Assembly: GCA_965219005.1 (NCBI GenBank)
Contig: CBDCMS010000004.1
Location: forward strand, 4,177,330-4,241,329
Length of the DNA stretch: 64,000 nt
Reading direction: 5' to 3'
Source: CAUZIZ01 sp965219005
GTDB taxonomy: Bacteria; Acidobacteriota; UBA6911; RPQK01; JAJDTT01
Made by a program: the position numbers and the translations under genes. The stretch's first letter is position 1; each line of letters starts with the position of its first letter. A model generated the notes under the pieces. The model ran no database searches. It worked only from the letters and a program-made list of their open reading frames with translations, and was not told the DNA's origin. This document shows, piece by piece, positions 5,461-15,862 of the stretch.

Positions 5461-8400
5461 CTATTCCTGAGACATCCTCTCTGGAACCGGCACCACCGGT
5501 AGCGTGGTGAAGATCCGGTTGCCGGCATCGAGCTCCACGGCCACTCCGGTGAACATCCCTTCCCCCTCGGCAGACGCGGTGCAGCGCACCGACCCCACGA
5601 AATCGGAGGTATCGGTGCGGGGGAACACCTCCTCGATGAACCGGGCCTCCTGCCCGTTGGCCTCCAGAGGGATCTCCACCTCTTCAAGCACGACACCCGC
5701 TTTCATCAACCGGCAACTTACCCCCATCGCTTCCGCTCCCGGATTGTGGATCGCCGCCGCGGTGCTGATTCCTCCCGCCTGACGGCGAGCGGGGAAGATC
5801 GCCACCCTCACGGGTGGGCTGGCGCCCACTCCGGCCACCCCGACGTCGGGCAGGTCAAAGCGCAGGACCCCGCCAATGGGACCGTCCGAGATCACCCGCA
5901 CCGATCCGGTCACCACCTCTCCCCGGCCGCGGGTCGAGATCGTGAGTTCTCCCAGGGGCTCCATCTCCGTCTGAACGGTCAGGGCACCGTCCTCGGTGAT
6001 CTCCAGATCTCCCGTGAGATCCACCACCGATTCCGGGTCAATGGGCTGGCCCTCCTTATCGTAAAAGTAGAGGGCGGGCCTGCTCGGAAGAATGACCGGA
6101 TGAAAGGGGGTGGGGCCAGGGCCGCTCGGTTGGGTGGACAGATTCACGAGTACCAGGTCGGAGATGATGCCCGCCCCATTGGCGAAATGCGCAAAGCTCA
6201 AGCCCGCTTCCTGGCCTCCGCCTCCCGTCCGGCCCACCGGCATTACTGGCAGCGTGGTGAAGATGCGGTTGCCCGCATCGAGTTCCACGGCCACTCCGGT
6301 GAACCGGCCCGGTGCTGTGCAGCGCACCAGCCCCACGAAATCGAACCTATCGGCAAGGGTGAACATCTCTTCGATGAACCGGGCCTCCTGCCCGTCGGCC
6401 TCCAGGTAAATCTCCATCTCTTCGAGCACGGCGCCCTCTTGCATCAAGCGGCAACTCACCCCCAGGGCTTCCTCTCCCAGGTTGCGGATGGCCACCGCCG
6501 TGCTGAGTCCGCCCCGGCGGCGAGCGGGGAAGATGACATCCCTCACGGGTTGGCTGGCTCCCACCCCGGCCACCCCGATGCCGGGCAGGTCAAAGCGCAG
6601 GACCCCGCCGATGGGGCCGTTGGCGGCCACCTTCACCGATCCGCTCACCAGCTCCCCCCGGCCATGGGTGGAAATCGTGAGTTCTCCCAGGGGCTCCATC
6701 TCCGTCCAGATGCTCAGAGCACCGTCCCCGGTGACCTCCAGATCTCCCGTGAGATCCACCATCGATTCCGGGTCAATGAGATTACCCTCCTTGTCATAAA
6801 AGTAGAGGACGGGCCGGATCGGGTGGGTGGCCACGTTCACGAACACTAGATCGGAGATGATGCCCGCCCCATTGGCGAAATGCGCAAAGTCCAGGGCGCC
6901 CACTCCCGGAGTGGCCTCGGCCCGGTTGGAATAGGGACTACTGCCTGCCGCGTTCACCGCCCGCACCTGGAAGACGTAGGCCGTGCCGTTGGTGAGGCCG
7001 GTGACCGTATGGGCCGTGTGGGTGGAACCGATGGATATCCAGCTTCCTCTCCCGTTGATCCGGACCTCGTAATCCGTGATGGCAAAGCCCCCGTCGTTTT
7101 CCGGAGCCTCCCAGGACAGCGCCACCTGCTCATTGCCGCCATCCGCCAGGAGATTCGTGGGCGCGTCCGGCACCGTTTGGCGCGGGCCCGGAGGAGGAGG
7201 AGGAGGAGGAGGTGGTGGTGGTGGAGGACCCGTGCGCAGCACAGGTGTCGCCGCTGCCGTCTCCACCGGACCCTTGCCGAGCGCGTTGACCGCACGCACC
7301 TCAAAGACGTACTCCAAGCCGTTGACCAGGTTCCCCACAGTGATGCCAGCCGCTCTCGCTCCCACGTTTTCCCAGTCGTTCCACACCTCCCCCACGGGCG
7401 CATGCCGGTGCTCATAGCGGATGATCGGCGAGCCTCCGTCATTTGCCGGCCGGTTCCAGTTCAGCCTCCCTGCCCGGTCTAGTCCACTGGCCGTCAGACC
7501 GATCTCCGAGATCGGCACGGTCACTCCCGGAGGCGCGACACGACCTCCGAGCATTGCCTCTTCATTCAGCTTGTTCCCCACCGACGACCTCACTGCGCCT
7601 CCGCTTACCGTCAGCGTCAGCGTGTAGTTGTGCGCCACCCGATCGGTCTGCGGCGTCACCGTAGTGTTGAACACCCGGTCGTCGACCGTCTCCAGTCGAC
7701 CGATGTCCGGTTCGCAGAACACCGGGTTGTTCTGCTCGTCCGTGCAGGCCGGATCCTGAGCCGTCTCGATGGCGGCCTGGGTGAAACCCCTCACCGGCTC
7801 GGAGAAGCTGAATCTCACCGTGAACGGGCCCTCCACCGGCGGCTCGGTCCCGCCCATCATCTCAACCGTCAGCGGCGTGACGGTCATCCCCTCCCCCGGA
7901 TCCGACCAGTCGCTTGACCCCTCGTCGTTGGTGGCCCGCACCTGAACCTCATAGGCCGTGCCCGGTTCCAGGTCATCAAGCGTCAGAGAGAGCCCCGGCC
8001 CCATGTGCTGCGCGTCGATGAAGGGCCCCGGGCCCTTCTTCCGGTACCGCAGGTCGTAGTCGGTGATGGGCGGCCCACTGTTGTCCGGTTCTCTCCAGCG
8101 CACCCTCAGACTGTCGGCCGTCTCCTCCGAGAAGGCCGGAGCCTCCGGGATACCAGGCGGTTCCCGTTCGTCCGTCACTCTGACCGTGAACGTCTGCTCA
8201 GCCTCCAGTTCCCTCACCCCCGCCCCGCTCCTCACTTCCACCGTCACCACGTACTCGTTGTCTCCCGCTCCACTTGGAGGATCACCGCTCACGACGTCGG
8301 TGGGAGACTCATAATCCGGCGCCTCCTGGAAGCTCAGATCCCCCGTATCGGAAGTGATCGAGAATTGCGACTGGTCGGCCCCGCCCACGATCGACCAGCC

Positions 8401-11400
8401 CGTCACCTCGTCCCCCGAGTCGTCATCTCTGGCAGCCAACCGGCTTACCAGCACCTGGTTTTCCCGGACCGTAAATGGTCCCACGGTGGTGATCTCCGGA
8501 GCCGTGTTGGGCTCTCCTGTGGTGTTGGTCACTGCTTGGTTGCTCAGCCCCCGAGCGTCGTTACCCACTACATCCCGGATCGGGTTGGTCCCCGGTGTGT
8601 AGCTCACCCGGATCCCCGTATCTTCGTGCTCGACCGCCGTGCTGAGCGTCAGGGTCACTACGCTCCCGCTGACCGAGACTCCCGTAACACTTCGCCCGGC
8701 TCCGTCCACCTCCACCGTGAAGTCCCCCGGCGCGGGCCTCGAACCTCCATCCAGCGTCTCCCCATAGGTTAGCGTCAAAGAGGAGCCGTCCACCGCCGCG
8801 CTCACAAACACCGGCCGGACCCCGTCCACCTTGTGCCCCGCCTGCGCAGCTACCGCCTCATGGGCGAGCTCCGCCGGATTGTCCGCTTCGTCTTTGATCG
8901 TTCCTCCGTTCAAGGTGATCCGGCCCGCCTCGATACTTACCCCGCCGGTGTCCTCGTCCCCCTCGGCCACCTCGTAACCGAACACCAGCGCCGCAGTGCC
9001 CGAAGCCTCTTGATAGCTGGCCGTCCGCGTCCTGGCCCCCACTCTCAGCCTCAACTGCGGCGTCCCTTCCACCACCACCGTCTCGCTGAAGGTCACCGTC
9101 ACCTCGATCTCGTCCCCCGCCGCATAAGCCTGGTCAGATCCTGGGTTTGAACTGATGGCCAGACTGATCACCCTGGGTGCCGTTGTGTCCGGAGTTTCGT
9201 TGCTGACCGGCACCCTGCTCAGCGCCTCGGCCTCGTTACCCGCCACGTCCCGGATCGGGTTCGTCCCCGGCGTGTAGCTCACCGTGACCGCCGTCTCCCC
9301 ATGCTCCACCGCAGGATCAAGCGTCAGCGCTACCGCGCTACCGCTCACCGCGGCATTGGAGACCGCCCGCGCTTGGTCACCGCCCGACACTGTGAAATCG
9401 CCCGCCGCAAGGGTCGAACTCCCGTCCAGCAGCTCTCCGTAGGTCAGTGTCAGCGTCGCCCCGTCCACCACCGCACCGCCGGTGGCGGCCAGTTCCGGCT
9501 TGACTGCGTCCACCTTGTGGCCCGAGTCGGCGGCTAGCCCGTCATGGTCCAGCTCCGCATTGTTGTGGGCTTCGTCCCGGATGGTCCCACCCGACAGGCT
9601 GTCGGCTTCGATACCCACTCCATCTGTGTCGCTTTCCCCGTCAGCCACCTTGTAGGCAAACACCAGCGCCGCCGTTCCCGAGCCACCCTCGTAGGTCGCT
9701 GTTCGTATTCCTCCCCCCAGCTCCAGACTCAACTGCGGCGACCCCTCCACCTCCACCGTCTCGCTGAAGGTCACCGTCACCCCGATCTCATCGCCCGCCG
9801 CATAGGTCCGATCGGATCCCGGGTTCGAGGTGATCTCGATCGAGATCACTGCCGGCGGCGCGTCGGTCTGCCCGGTTCCAGCAACCGACCACGGACTATC
9901 GCCCTCATTGTTGGTGGCCCGCACCTGGACCTGATAGGCGCTGCCCGCCTGCAGGCCCGTGATCGTCGCGCTGGTGGTGGTCTGATCCTGCGGCCCGTTG
10001 GTCGAGGCCCCGCCTTCGCCTTTCCGGTACCGCAGATCGTAGCTCTCGATGCCCGGCTTGCCCGCGTTGTCTGGCGCAATCCAGACCACGTCCAGGCTGT
10101 CGGTCGTACCCGTCCTCGCCGACACCATCGGTGCGCCCGGCGCCACCGGCGGCTCGTCCGTGTCCGTGACGGTGATGGTCAAAGTGGTGCTGTCGTTCAA
10201 ACCCTGCGGGTCGGTGGCGGTGACTGTTACCTCGTATGAACGCTTCGTCTCATAGTCAAATGCCACGTTCGCCCACATCGCTCCAACGGTGTCATCGGGG
10301 ATGCTGAAGGACTCGGCGTCGGGGCCGCTCAGCGTGTACGTGAGCGTGTCGCCGTCCGAATCAAGCGCCAGCACCTTGGCGACGAAGGTTGAGATGTCGT
10401 TGTTCTCATCCACCTTCCGGGTTTCGGTATCGGTCAGGAACGCCGGTGCTCGGCTACCGCTGACCCTGAGTATCTTGTCCTGACCTCTGCCGTTCGAGGT
10501 GGTCACGTACAGGGCACCGTCAGGGCCGAGCATGGGGGTGCGCAGCCGGCCGTACGCACCGTCCAGGCCGGGCGCAACGACATGGCTCATGAACACGCCG
10601 CTCGCGGAGAACTCGAAGACCCGCAGCGACCGCCCCTTCAGCGTCGCGATCGCCAGCCGCCCGTTCCACTCCTCCCAGTCGGCCCCCTCCAGGAAGATGC
10701 CGCCGCTGGTAGCCAGTGTCGGGTCACCCGACGACCACCTGGCCTCGACGGCGTCGGGGAACTTTCCGAGGTCGGTCATGGGCACGCTCTCGTTGTAGCC
10801 GGGAACCGGATCCCAGCCGTAGTTCCCGCCGGAACTCAGCAGGTTGATCTCGTCGTCCACCGTAGGGCCGTGCTCTACCGACCACATCTGGTTCGTGCCC
10901 GGACGGCGCGCCAGCCCCTGTGGATTGCGATGGCCGTAGGTGTAGACTCGTGTCCCGAACGGGTTGCCCGGCGCCGCCGCGCCCGTCGAGGAATTGACGC
11001 GGAGCACTTTCCCGCCGAGCGAGTTCCGATCCTGCGGGACTGTCCCGGCCGACGCGTCGCCGGTTGCGATCCACAGATACCCCTCCGGACCGAAACGCAA
11101 CCGGCAGCCGCTGTGACGACTGGTTGCGGGGATGTTTCCAACGAGGGGGTCATCGGCGCGGGTGGCCGCGGTGTAGGTCGCGTTTAGCGTCCAGGCAATC
11201 ACCTGCACTTCCGGCCCGGTATGGGCCTGACAGGTGTAGAACCGCCGGTTGGAGGCGAACGCGGGGTCGACGACGATGGCCATCAATCCGGCCTCTCCCG
11301 AGACGAGCAGGTCGCCGAAGTCGGCGCTGACGGACTGGACCGTCCCGTCGGTCAGCCGACTGCTCAGCCTGTCTCCCCGCTCGGTGAACAGCATCGTCCC

Positions 11401-14400
11401 GTCGGGCGCGAAGGCCACCCCCCACGGAACGCTCAGGCCGGAGACAAGCGGGACGACGGTCAGTTCCGGGCCGGACTCCCGCTCGCCGACCACATTGTCC
11501 GACACCACCTCGGCGCGCTTCCCGGTGCCCTGGCCGTCGGTGTAGCTCGCCGTGGCTCGCAGGTATTGCCCCTGGACGATGTCCGTGGGCGCGTAGTCGG
11601 CCTGGGTTCCTTCGGGCGCGGGTACGGGCATCCACGACACCCCATCCGATGAGGCAGCCCACTGCCAGGACACGGCGTGGAGATCCACACCGTCCGGGTC
11701 GCTCAGCGTTGCCCTCACCACCGTCCACACACGGAGCTGAGCCGGAAGCAGCGACACGGACCCAGGCTCGTCGACGTTGGTGACCTCGATGGTCACCCTG
11801 ACGGAGTCGTCGACCTTGTTGTCGTCGGATACGGCGTTCGTGTCCTTGCCGTCACTGACCGAGACGTCGACCTCGTACTCGTTGGCCATCTCGTAGTCGA
11901 GGGCGGCCCTGGTCAGCAACTGTCCCGATGACCTGTTGATGCTGAACAGGTTCCCGTCCCCGCCCGACAGTGCGTACTGCAAGGGATCGCCGTCGCCGTC
12001 GTCGGCCTCGACCCGTGAGCCGAACGGCTGGCCCGCTGCGGTGTGTTCAGCCACACGGCGGACCACCGACGCTGAAGGAAACTCCGGATTGCTGTTGGGC
12101 GCGGCGCTTACGGCGCTGGACGTCACGCTCTGTGCGGTCTTGCCCGGTCCGTGGATGTTGGTGTAGGTGACCGTGGCCCGCAAATACTTCCCAATATCGT
12201 CCGTGCCGGGCGTATACGACGCCGACCGGGCCCCGTCGATGTCCTCCCAGCCGGTGACGCCGTCGTCTGAGCGCTCCCATTGCCAGGTCGTGCCGGTGAC
12301 GCCACCGTCGGGGTCAGACAGACTGGCCTGGACCGGGCTGCCGACACGGGGCTGGGTCAAGGGAAGGCTCACCGTCCCCTCGTGCTCGACGTCGGTGACT
12401 TCGATGGTCAACGTGACCGTGTCGCTGGTGTCCTGCGCGTCGGTGGCGGTGACGGTGACTTCGTATTCCCGCCTGGTCTCGTAGTCGAGTTGCGTTGTGG
12501 ACCGGACTCGCAGCTCGCCGATGTTCTCGTCCAGGATGTAGAACGACTCCCCGTCGGTGCCGCCCAGCGTGTAGGTGAGTTCGTCGTGGTTGTAGTCGGT
12601 CGCCTCGACCGTGGCGACGACCATGTCGCCGCCGGTGTTCTCGGTCACCTGCCGAGTGTCGACGTCGTTCGGGAACTCAGGCGCCTGCTGAGGGGTGACC
12701 CTCAGGATCTCATCCCTCCAACCCCTCGTAGAAGTGGAGAGATACAAGGCATTGTCGGGACCGATCATCGGAGTCCGCAGTCGGTGGTCACGGTCACCGA
12801 AGTGGTCGAGTTCCTCCGGAACGACGTGGCTCACGAAGGTCCCGTCTTCGGTGAACTCGAAGATGCGTAATGATCGGCCCTTGAGCGTGGCCACGGCCAG
12901 CCGGCCCTCCCAGAGGCCCCATTGCTCGCCTTCAAGGAAGATGCCCCCGCTCGTGGCCAGGGTCGGGTTACCCGACGACCACCTGGCCTCGATCGCACCG
13001 GGAAACTTCACCAGGTCGGTCATGGGGGCGGTGTCGTCGTAGCCGGAGGTCGGGTCACCGTTCTCGTCGGTGGGCACTGGATCCCAACCGTAGTTGGCGC
13101 CGGGGACCAGCAGGTTGATCTCGTCGTCCACCGTCGGGCCATGCTCGACCGACCACATCTGCCTCGTACCGGGCCTCAGGGCCAGGCCCTGCGGGTTGCG
13201 GTGACCGTACGAATAGACCAACGATCCCAGGAACGGGTTGTCCGCGGGCGCGGCGCCCGTCAAGGGGTTCACCCTCAGTATCTTCCCGCCGAGCGAGTTC
13301 AGGTCCTGCGGGACGGTCCCGATAGCCTCGGTGTCGCCGGTGGAGATCCACAGATTGCCATCGGGGCCGAAGCGCAGGCGGCAGCCGTTGTGGTTGTCCA
13401 TCCTCGGGATGTTCCCGACAAGGGGATCATTGGCTCGGGTGGCCGTGGTGTAGGTCGCGTCTATCGTCCAGGCGACCACCTGTATCACGGAGCCGGTACG
13501 CTGCTGGCAGATGTAGATCCGCCGGTTGTCGACGAAGTCGGGATCGACTTCGAGCCCCATCACCCCACCGTTTTCATCGGTATCCAGGTCGCTGAAGTCG
13601 GCAGACACGGTCTGGAGCGTGCCATCGGTGAGCCGGCTGCTGAGCCCTTCGGGGGGGTCAGGAAGTGGGTCTTGCTGCCTATGGCCATCCCGTTCGGTGA
13701 ACAGCATCGTCCCGTCGGGAGTGAAGGCGATCCCCCAGGGATATCTCAAGCCGGACACCAGCGTCTTGACCGACAGTTCCGGGCCGGGCTCCCGCGCGCT
13801 GACCGTGGCTTCGGACGCCGCCACTGCCGTCTTGCCGGCGCCCTCGCCGTCGGTGTAGCGCGCCGTGGCCCGCAGGTACTGGACCTTGTCGCTGTGCGTC
13901 GGCAAGTAGTCGGCCTGGACCGCTCCGTCGATGTCCGCCCAGTTGATCTCGTCCGAAGACCTGGCCCACTGCCAGGCCACGGCGCTGATGCCGCCGTCTG
14001 GGTCGCTCAGCGTCGGCCGGACCACCGTGCGGACTCGGAGGGACGCGGGGAACAGCGACACGGTGCCGTCCTCATCCATGTTCTTGACGGTCACAACCAC
14101 ATCTTTCGTATCCGTGTTGTCGCCGTCGCTGACCTGCACGGTGACTTCGTAGACGTTGTCCCCGTCGGCGTCGCCCGGGTTCTCGTAGTCGGGGGCAGTC
14201 GTAAAGGTCAGCTCGCCCCCACTGCTCAGCGTGAACTGCCCTGCGTCCGCCCCGCCCGCCTTCGACCACTCCAGGTCTGCCGCGGCGCTGTCCTGGTCCT
14301 TCGCCGTCAAGGTCTCCACCGCTGTCGTCCCCTCATCGACAGTGAAGGTCGCCGCACTGGTGATTTCCGGCGTTACCGACTGCAGAGTGAAGGTCAGGCT

Positions 14401-15099
14401 TGCGATCGGCTCGTTCGAGAACTTGCCTGTCCCCTTGATGCTGCTGATGGTGCCCTGTGGATCAGTGGCGGTGTTGTTCAGCGAGAACTCCGTGCCCTCC
14501 TCGGTGCCGGCATCGTAGGGAAACAGGTCCACGCTGTGCGACGTCAGCCAGTCTCCCTGCGCATCGAGCAAGGACAGCCCGGAGACGCCCACGAACCAGT
14601 CCGGGCTCGGCGCCACCATCGAGAGCAGTGTGACCCGGGGATGGTCGGTGGTGACCACGATGTCGACTGTCGCCGTGGCTGTCCCGCCCGACGCGATGGA
14701 CTGCTCGAAGACGGTGGCAGCATTCATGTTGGCGTTGATTTCAGACTTGAAGGTGCCCGTGGTCCCCAGTTCCGCTACCGCCTCGACCCCCGCACTGGCC
14801 GTGCCGCCACTGCTCCAGAAGGTGACGCTGCCATTGTGTACGGCGCCGATCAAGGTCGTGAAATGCTCACCAGATGGTACGGGAACGCCTGTGGCTGTGG
14901 CGCTGGTGGTCCATTTGCCTTCAAATGTTACCCGGTAGGTGGCTGATTGCGCGTTGCCCTGCGCCGCCGCCGGCATGATCACCAACGGTGCAGCGAGCAC
15001 CGCCAGCAACCCCGCCGCCGCGGGGGCAGTCAAGGATCGGGCAAGGCTTGCAAGACGGGTGAAGCGCCCCTGATAGCGCCGGTGATGCTTGCGGCGCAT
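5461..15099 (-). CDS. Giant secreted multidomain protein: Spondin_N, cadherin/Ig/FN3 repeats and two PQQ-type sugar dehydrogenase propellers
   Basis: 3212 residues from ATG 15097-15099, chosen because AGGTGG lies 9 nt upstream and a signal peptide follows (MRRKHHRRYQGRF, hydrophobic core GLLAVLAAPLVIM, then AAAQ). The open frame continues upstream to 15333 but encodes a relic of another gene. Approximate domains: Spondin_N 54-238; cadherin-like 240-340, 806-903, 1000-1106, 1543-1646, 2196-2306; Ig-like units between them; glucose/sorbosone-dehydrogenase propellers 436-803 and 1210-1540 (NLWISTGD, YGHRNPQGLA, VEHGPTVDDEINLL, NYGWDPVP); FN3 near 1650, 2310, 2533 and 2641; two SwmB-like units 1750-2193; a 13-proline hinge near 2630; two tandem copies of a roughly 215-residue C-terminal module (FAHFANGAGIISDLV, IGGVLRFDLP, VELDAGNRIFTTLPV). 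Probably exported, adhesive and sugar-oxidising. PQQ use is inferred from family. Confidence 0.85.
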   Translation of the reverse strand: MRRKHHRRYQGRFTRLASLARSLTAPAAAGLLAVLAAPLVIMPAAAQGNAQSATYRVTFEGKWTTSATATGVPVPSGEHFTTLIGAVHNGSVTFWSSGGTASAGVEAVAELGTTGTFKSEINANMNAATVFEQSIASGGTATATVDIVVTTDHPRVTLLSMVAPSPDWFVGVSGLSLLDAQGDWLTSHSVDLFPYDAGTEEGTEFSLNNTATDPQGTISSIKGTGKFSNEPIASLTFTLQSVTPEITSAATFTVDEGTTAVETLTAKDQDSAAADLEWSKAGGADAGQFTLSSGGELTFTTAPDYENPGDADGDNVYEVTVQVSDGDNTDTKDVVVTVKNMDEDGTVSLFPASLRVRTVVRPTLSDPDGGISAVAWQWARSSDEINWADIDGAVQADYLPTHSDKVQYLRATARYTDGEGAGKTAVAASEATVSAREPGPELSVKTLVSGLRYPWGIAFTPDGTMLFTERDGHRQQDPLPDPPEGLSSRLTDGTLQTVSADFSDLDTDENGGVMGLEVDPDFVDNRRIYICQQRTGSVIQVVAWTIDATYTTATRANDPLVGNIPRMDNHNGCRLRFGPDGNLWISTGDTEAIGTVPQDLNSLGGKILRVNPLTGAAPADNPFLGSLVYSYGHRNPQGLALRPGTRQMWSVEHGPTVDDEINLLVPGANYGWDPVPTDENGDPTSGYDDTAPMTDLVKFPGAIEARWSSGNPTLATSGGIFLEGEQWGLWEGRLAVATLKGRSLRIFEFTEDGTFVSHVVPEELDHFGDRDHRLRTPMIGPDNALYLSTSTRGWRDEILRVTPQQAPEFPNDVDTRQVTENTGGDMVVATVEATDYNHDELTYTLGGTDGESFYILDENIGELRVRSTTQLDYETRREYEVTVTATDAQDTSDTVTLTIEVTDVEHEGTVSLPLTQPRVGSPVQASLSDPDGGVTGTTWQWERSDDGVTGWEDIDGARSASYTPGTDDIGKYLRATVTYTNIHGPGKTAQSVTSSAVSAAPNSNPEFPSASVVRRVAEHTAAGQPFGSRVEADDGDGDPLQYALSGGDGNLFSINRSSGQLLTRAALDYEMANEYEVDVSVSDGKDTNAVSDDNKVDDSVRVTIEVTNVDEPGSVSLLPAQLRVWTVVRATLSDPDGVDLHAVSWQWAASSDGVSWMPVPAPEGTQADYAPTDIVQGQYLRATASYTDGQGTGKRAEVVSDNVVGERESGPELTVVPLVSGLSVPWGVAFAPDGTMLFTERGDRLSSRLTDGTVQSVSADFGDLLVSGEAGLMAIVVDPAFASNRRFYTCQAHTGPEVQVIAWTLNATYTAATRADDPLVGNIPATSRHSGCRLRFGPEGYLWIATGDASAGTVPQDRNSLGGKVLRVNSSTGAAAPGNPFGTRVYTYGHRNPQGLARRPGTNQMWSVEHGPTVDDEINLLSSGGNYGWDPVPGYNESVPMTDLGKFPDAVEARWSSGDPTLATSGGIFLEGADWEEWNGRLAIATLKGRSLRVFEFSASGVFMSHVVAPGLDGAYGRLRTPMLGPDGALYVTTSNGRGQDKILRVSGSRAPAFLTDTETRKVDENNDISTFVAKVLALDSDGDTLTYTLSGPDAESFSIPDDTVGAMWANVAFDYETKRSYEVTVTATDPQGLNDSTTLTITVTDTDEPPVAPGAPMVSARTGTTDSLDVVWIAPDNAGKPGIESYDLRYRKGEGGASTNGPQDQTTTSATITGLQAGSAYQVQVRATNNEGDSPWSVAGTGQTDAPPAVISIEITSNPGSDRTYAAGDEIGVTVTFSETVEVEGSPQLSLELGGGIRTATYEGGSGTAALVFAYKVADGESDTDGVGIEADSLSGGTIRDEAHNNAELDHDGLAADSGHKVDAVKPELAATGGAVVDGATLTLTYGELLDGSSTLAAGDFTVSGGDQARAVSNAAVSGSAVALTLDPAVEHGETAVTVSYTPGTNPIRDVAGNEAEALSRVPVSNETPDTTAPRVISLAISSNPGSDQAYAAGDEIEVTVTFSETVVVEGTPQLRLRVGARTRTASYQEASGTAALVFGYEVAEGDEDTGGVSIEAGRITLNGGTIKDEADNPAELAHEAVAAQAGHKVDGVRPVFVSAAVDGSSLTLTYGETLDGGSRPAPGDFTVEVDGAGRSVTGVSVSGSVVTLTLSTAVEHEDTGIRVSYTPGTNPIRDVVGNDARGLSNQAVTNTTGEPNTAPEITTVGPFTVRENQVLVSRLAARDDDSGDEVTGWSIVGGADQSQFSITSDTGDLSFQEAPDYESPTDVVSGDPPSGAGDNEYVVTVEVRSGAGVRELEAEQTFTVRVTDEREPPGIPEAPAFSEETADSLRVRWREPDNSGPPITDYDLRYRKKGPGPFIDAQHMGPGLSLTLDDLEPGTAYEVQVRATNDEGSSDWSDPGEGMTVTPLTVEMMGGTEPPVEGPFTVRFSFSEPVRGFTQAAIETAQDPACTDEQNNPVFCEPDIGRLETVDDRVFNTTVTPQTDRVAHNYTLTLTVSGGAVRSSVGNKLNEEAMLGGRVAPPGVTVPISEIGLTASGLDRAGRLNWNRPANDGGSPIIRYEHRHAPVGEVWNDWENVGARAAGITVGNLVNGLEYVFEVRAVNALGKGPVETAAATPVLRTGPPPPPPPPPPPPPGPRQTVPDAPTNLLADGGNEQVALSWEAPENDGGFAITDYEVRINGRGSWISIGSTHTAHTVTGLTNGTAYVFQVRAVNAAGSSPYSNRAEATPGVGALDFAHFANGAGIISDLVFVNVATHPIRPVLYFYDKEGNLIDPESMVDLTGDLEVTGDGALSIWTEMEPLGELTISTHGRGELVSGSVKVAANGPIGGVLRFDLPGIGVAGVGASQPVRDVIFPARRRGGLSTAVAIRNLGEEALGVSCRLMQEGAVLEEMEIYLEADGQEARFIEEMFTLADRFDFVGLVRCTAPGRFTGVAVELDAGNRIFTTLPVMPVGRTGGGGQEAGLSFAHFANGAGIISDLVLVNLSTQPSGPGPTPFHPVILPSRPALYFYDKEGQPIDPESVVDLTGDLEITEDGALTVQTEMEPLGELTISTRGRGEVVTGSVRVISDGPIGGVLRFDLPDVGVAGVGASPPVRVAIFPARRQAGGISTAAAIHNPGAEAMGVSCRLMKAGVVLEEVEIPLEANGQEARFIEEVFPRTDTSDFVGSVRCTASAEGEGMFTGVAVELDAGNRIFTTLPVVPVPERMSQE
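7190..7226. repeat. GGA/GGT triplet repeat coding a polyproline hinge
   Basis: GGA repeated about eight times, then GGT four times, inside the giant gene. On the coding strand this gives 13 consecutive Pro between FN3 domains. The unit is three bases long, so slippage would change hinge length without breaking the frame. Confidence 0.8.
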
Positions 15100-15763
15100 G
15101 GCGTCACACCACCTAGGCCGACGGGCGGGGCCGTTCGGAAGGTCTGACGGATGGAGTGCGGTGCCTAGTTGTTCAGGCGGCGCCAGGAAATCAGTTAAAA
15201 GGTGCTGAGGTCGAGTTCGACCTTTGGTGCCAGCCGCTCTCGCCGCGCTCGTTGACGCGACGTTGCCCCCCCCGATCTCGATGGTGTGATCTGGGTCCGA
15301 TGTGCTGAGGGTCTCGCTGAATGTCAGGATCACCTGCGTGCCGTCGGTCGAGGTCGTCGGCGCATCGCCGTCCGTGGTGACGAGCGTCGGGGGGATGCCG
15401 TCGACCTTCTGCCGTCGAGTTGAACGGTTTCGTTGGCTTTCGTAGGCCCCAACATCTCGATTCCTCCGTCGGGATCGTCAAATCCCTCACCGCCCGCACC
15501 TGGAAGGCGTATTCAGTGCCGGTGAATTCCGGCACCCGGGTCCAGGTGGTCGGATAGGTGCCCGTCTCGACCTTGGCCCGGTACTCGAACGGCAGACGGG
15601 GCCCGGATGGTGTGGTACTGCCCCCTTCGGCAGGTTGCTGAGAAGGGTGGTGCCCAATGGCTCCAAACTTCGTGATTCGCCGCCGCTGGCCCGTTGCGGG
15701 CACAACCGTCTCCCACATGCCGCCTCGTATTCCGATGAAATCATAACTATTGGCACCGGGCAC
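15100..15763 (-). pseudogene. Remnant of a second FN3/SwmB-type secreted protein
   Basis: Two minus frames hold pieces of a protein like the neighbouring giant one. FEYRAKVETGTYPTTWTRVP then FTGTEYAFQVRAVRDL (about 15480-15600) is an FN3 half. VILTFSETLSTSDPDHTIEI (15270-15333) is the SwmB-like signature. Frameshifts separate them and no signal peptide or start is recognisable. The second piece is by chance in frame with the giant gene, which makes that gene look 78 codons longer than it is. Probably the tail of a tandem paralogue. Confidence 0.6.
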
Positions 15764-15862
15764 GGTACCATAGAGCCTACCCGTATTAGTAGGGTTTGGA
15801 GGAAAGTAGAGAAAGCGGCCGACAACCGGGCCGCCCGCCGAGAACGCCGACAGATACTGTGC

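Noticed and set aside
5746..6849. 367-codon plus-strand frame with internal repeats
   Set aside because: It is the antisense of the duplicated C-terminal module; the repeats follow from that duplication.
12922..14946. 674-codon open frame on the plus strand, antisense to the giant protein gene
   Set aside because: Codon composition is that of a GC-rich antisense shadow (His/Arg/Gly/Val rich, no domain); the minus frame has clear Spondin, cadherin and dehydrogenase motifs.
15100..15333. 78-codon N-terminal extension of the giant protein
   Set aside because: The extension begins with a piece of an SwmB-like repeat and would hide the signal peptide; the ATG at 15099 has a ribosome site.
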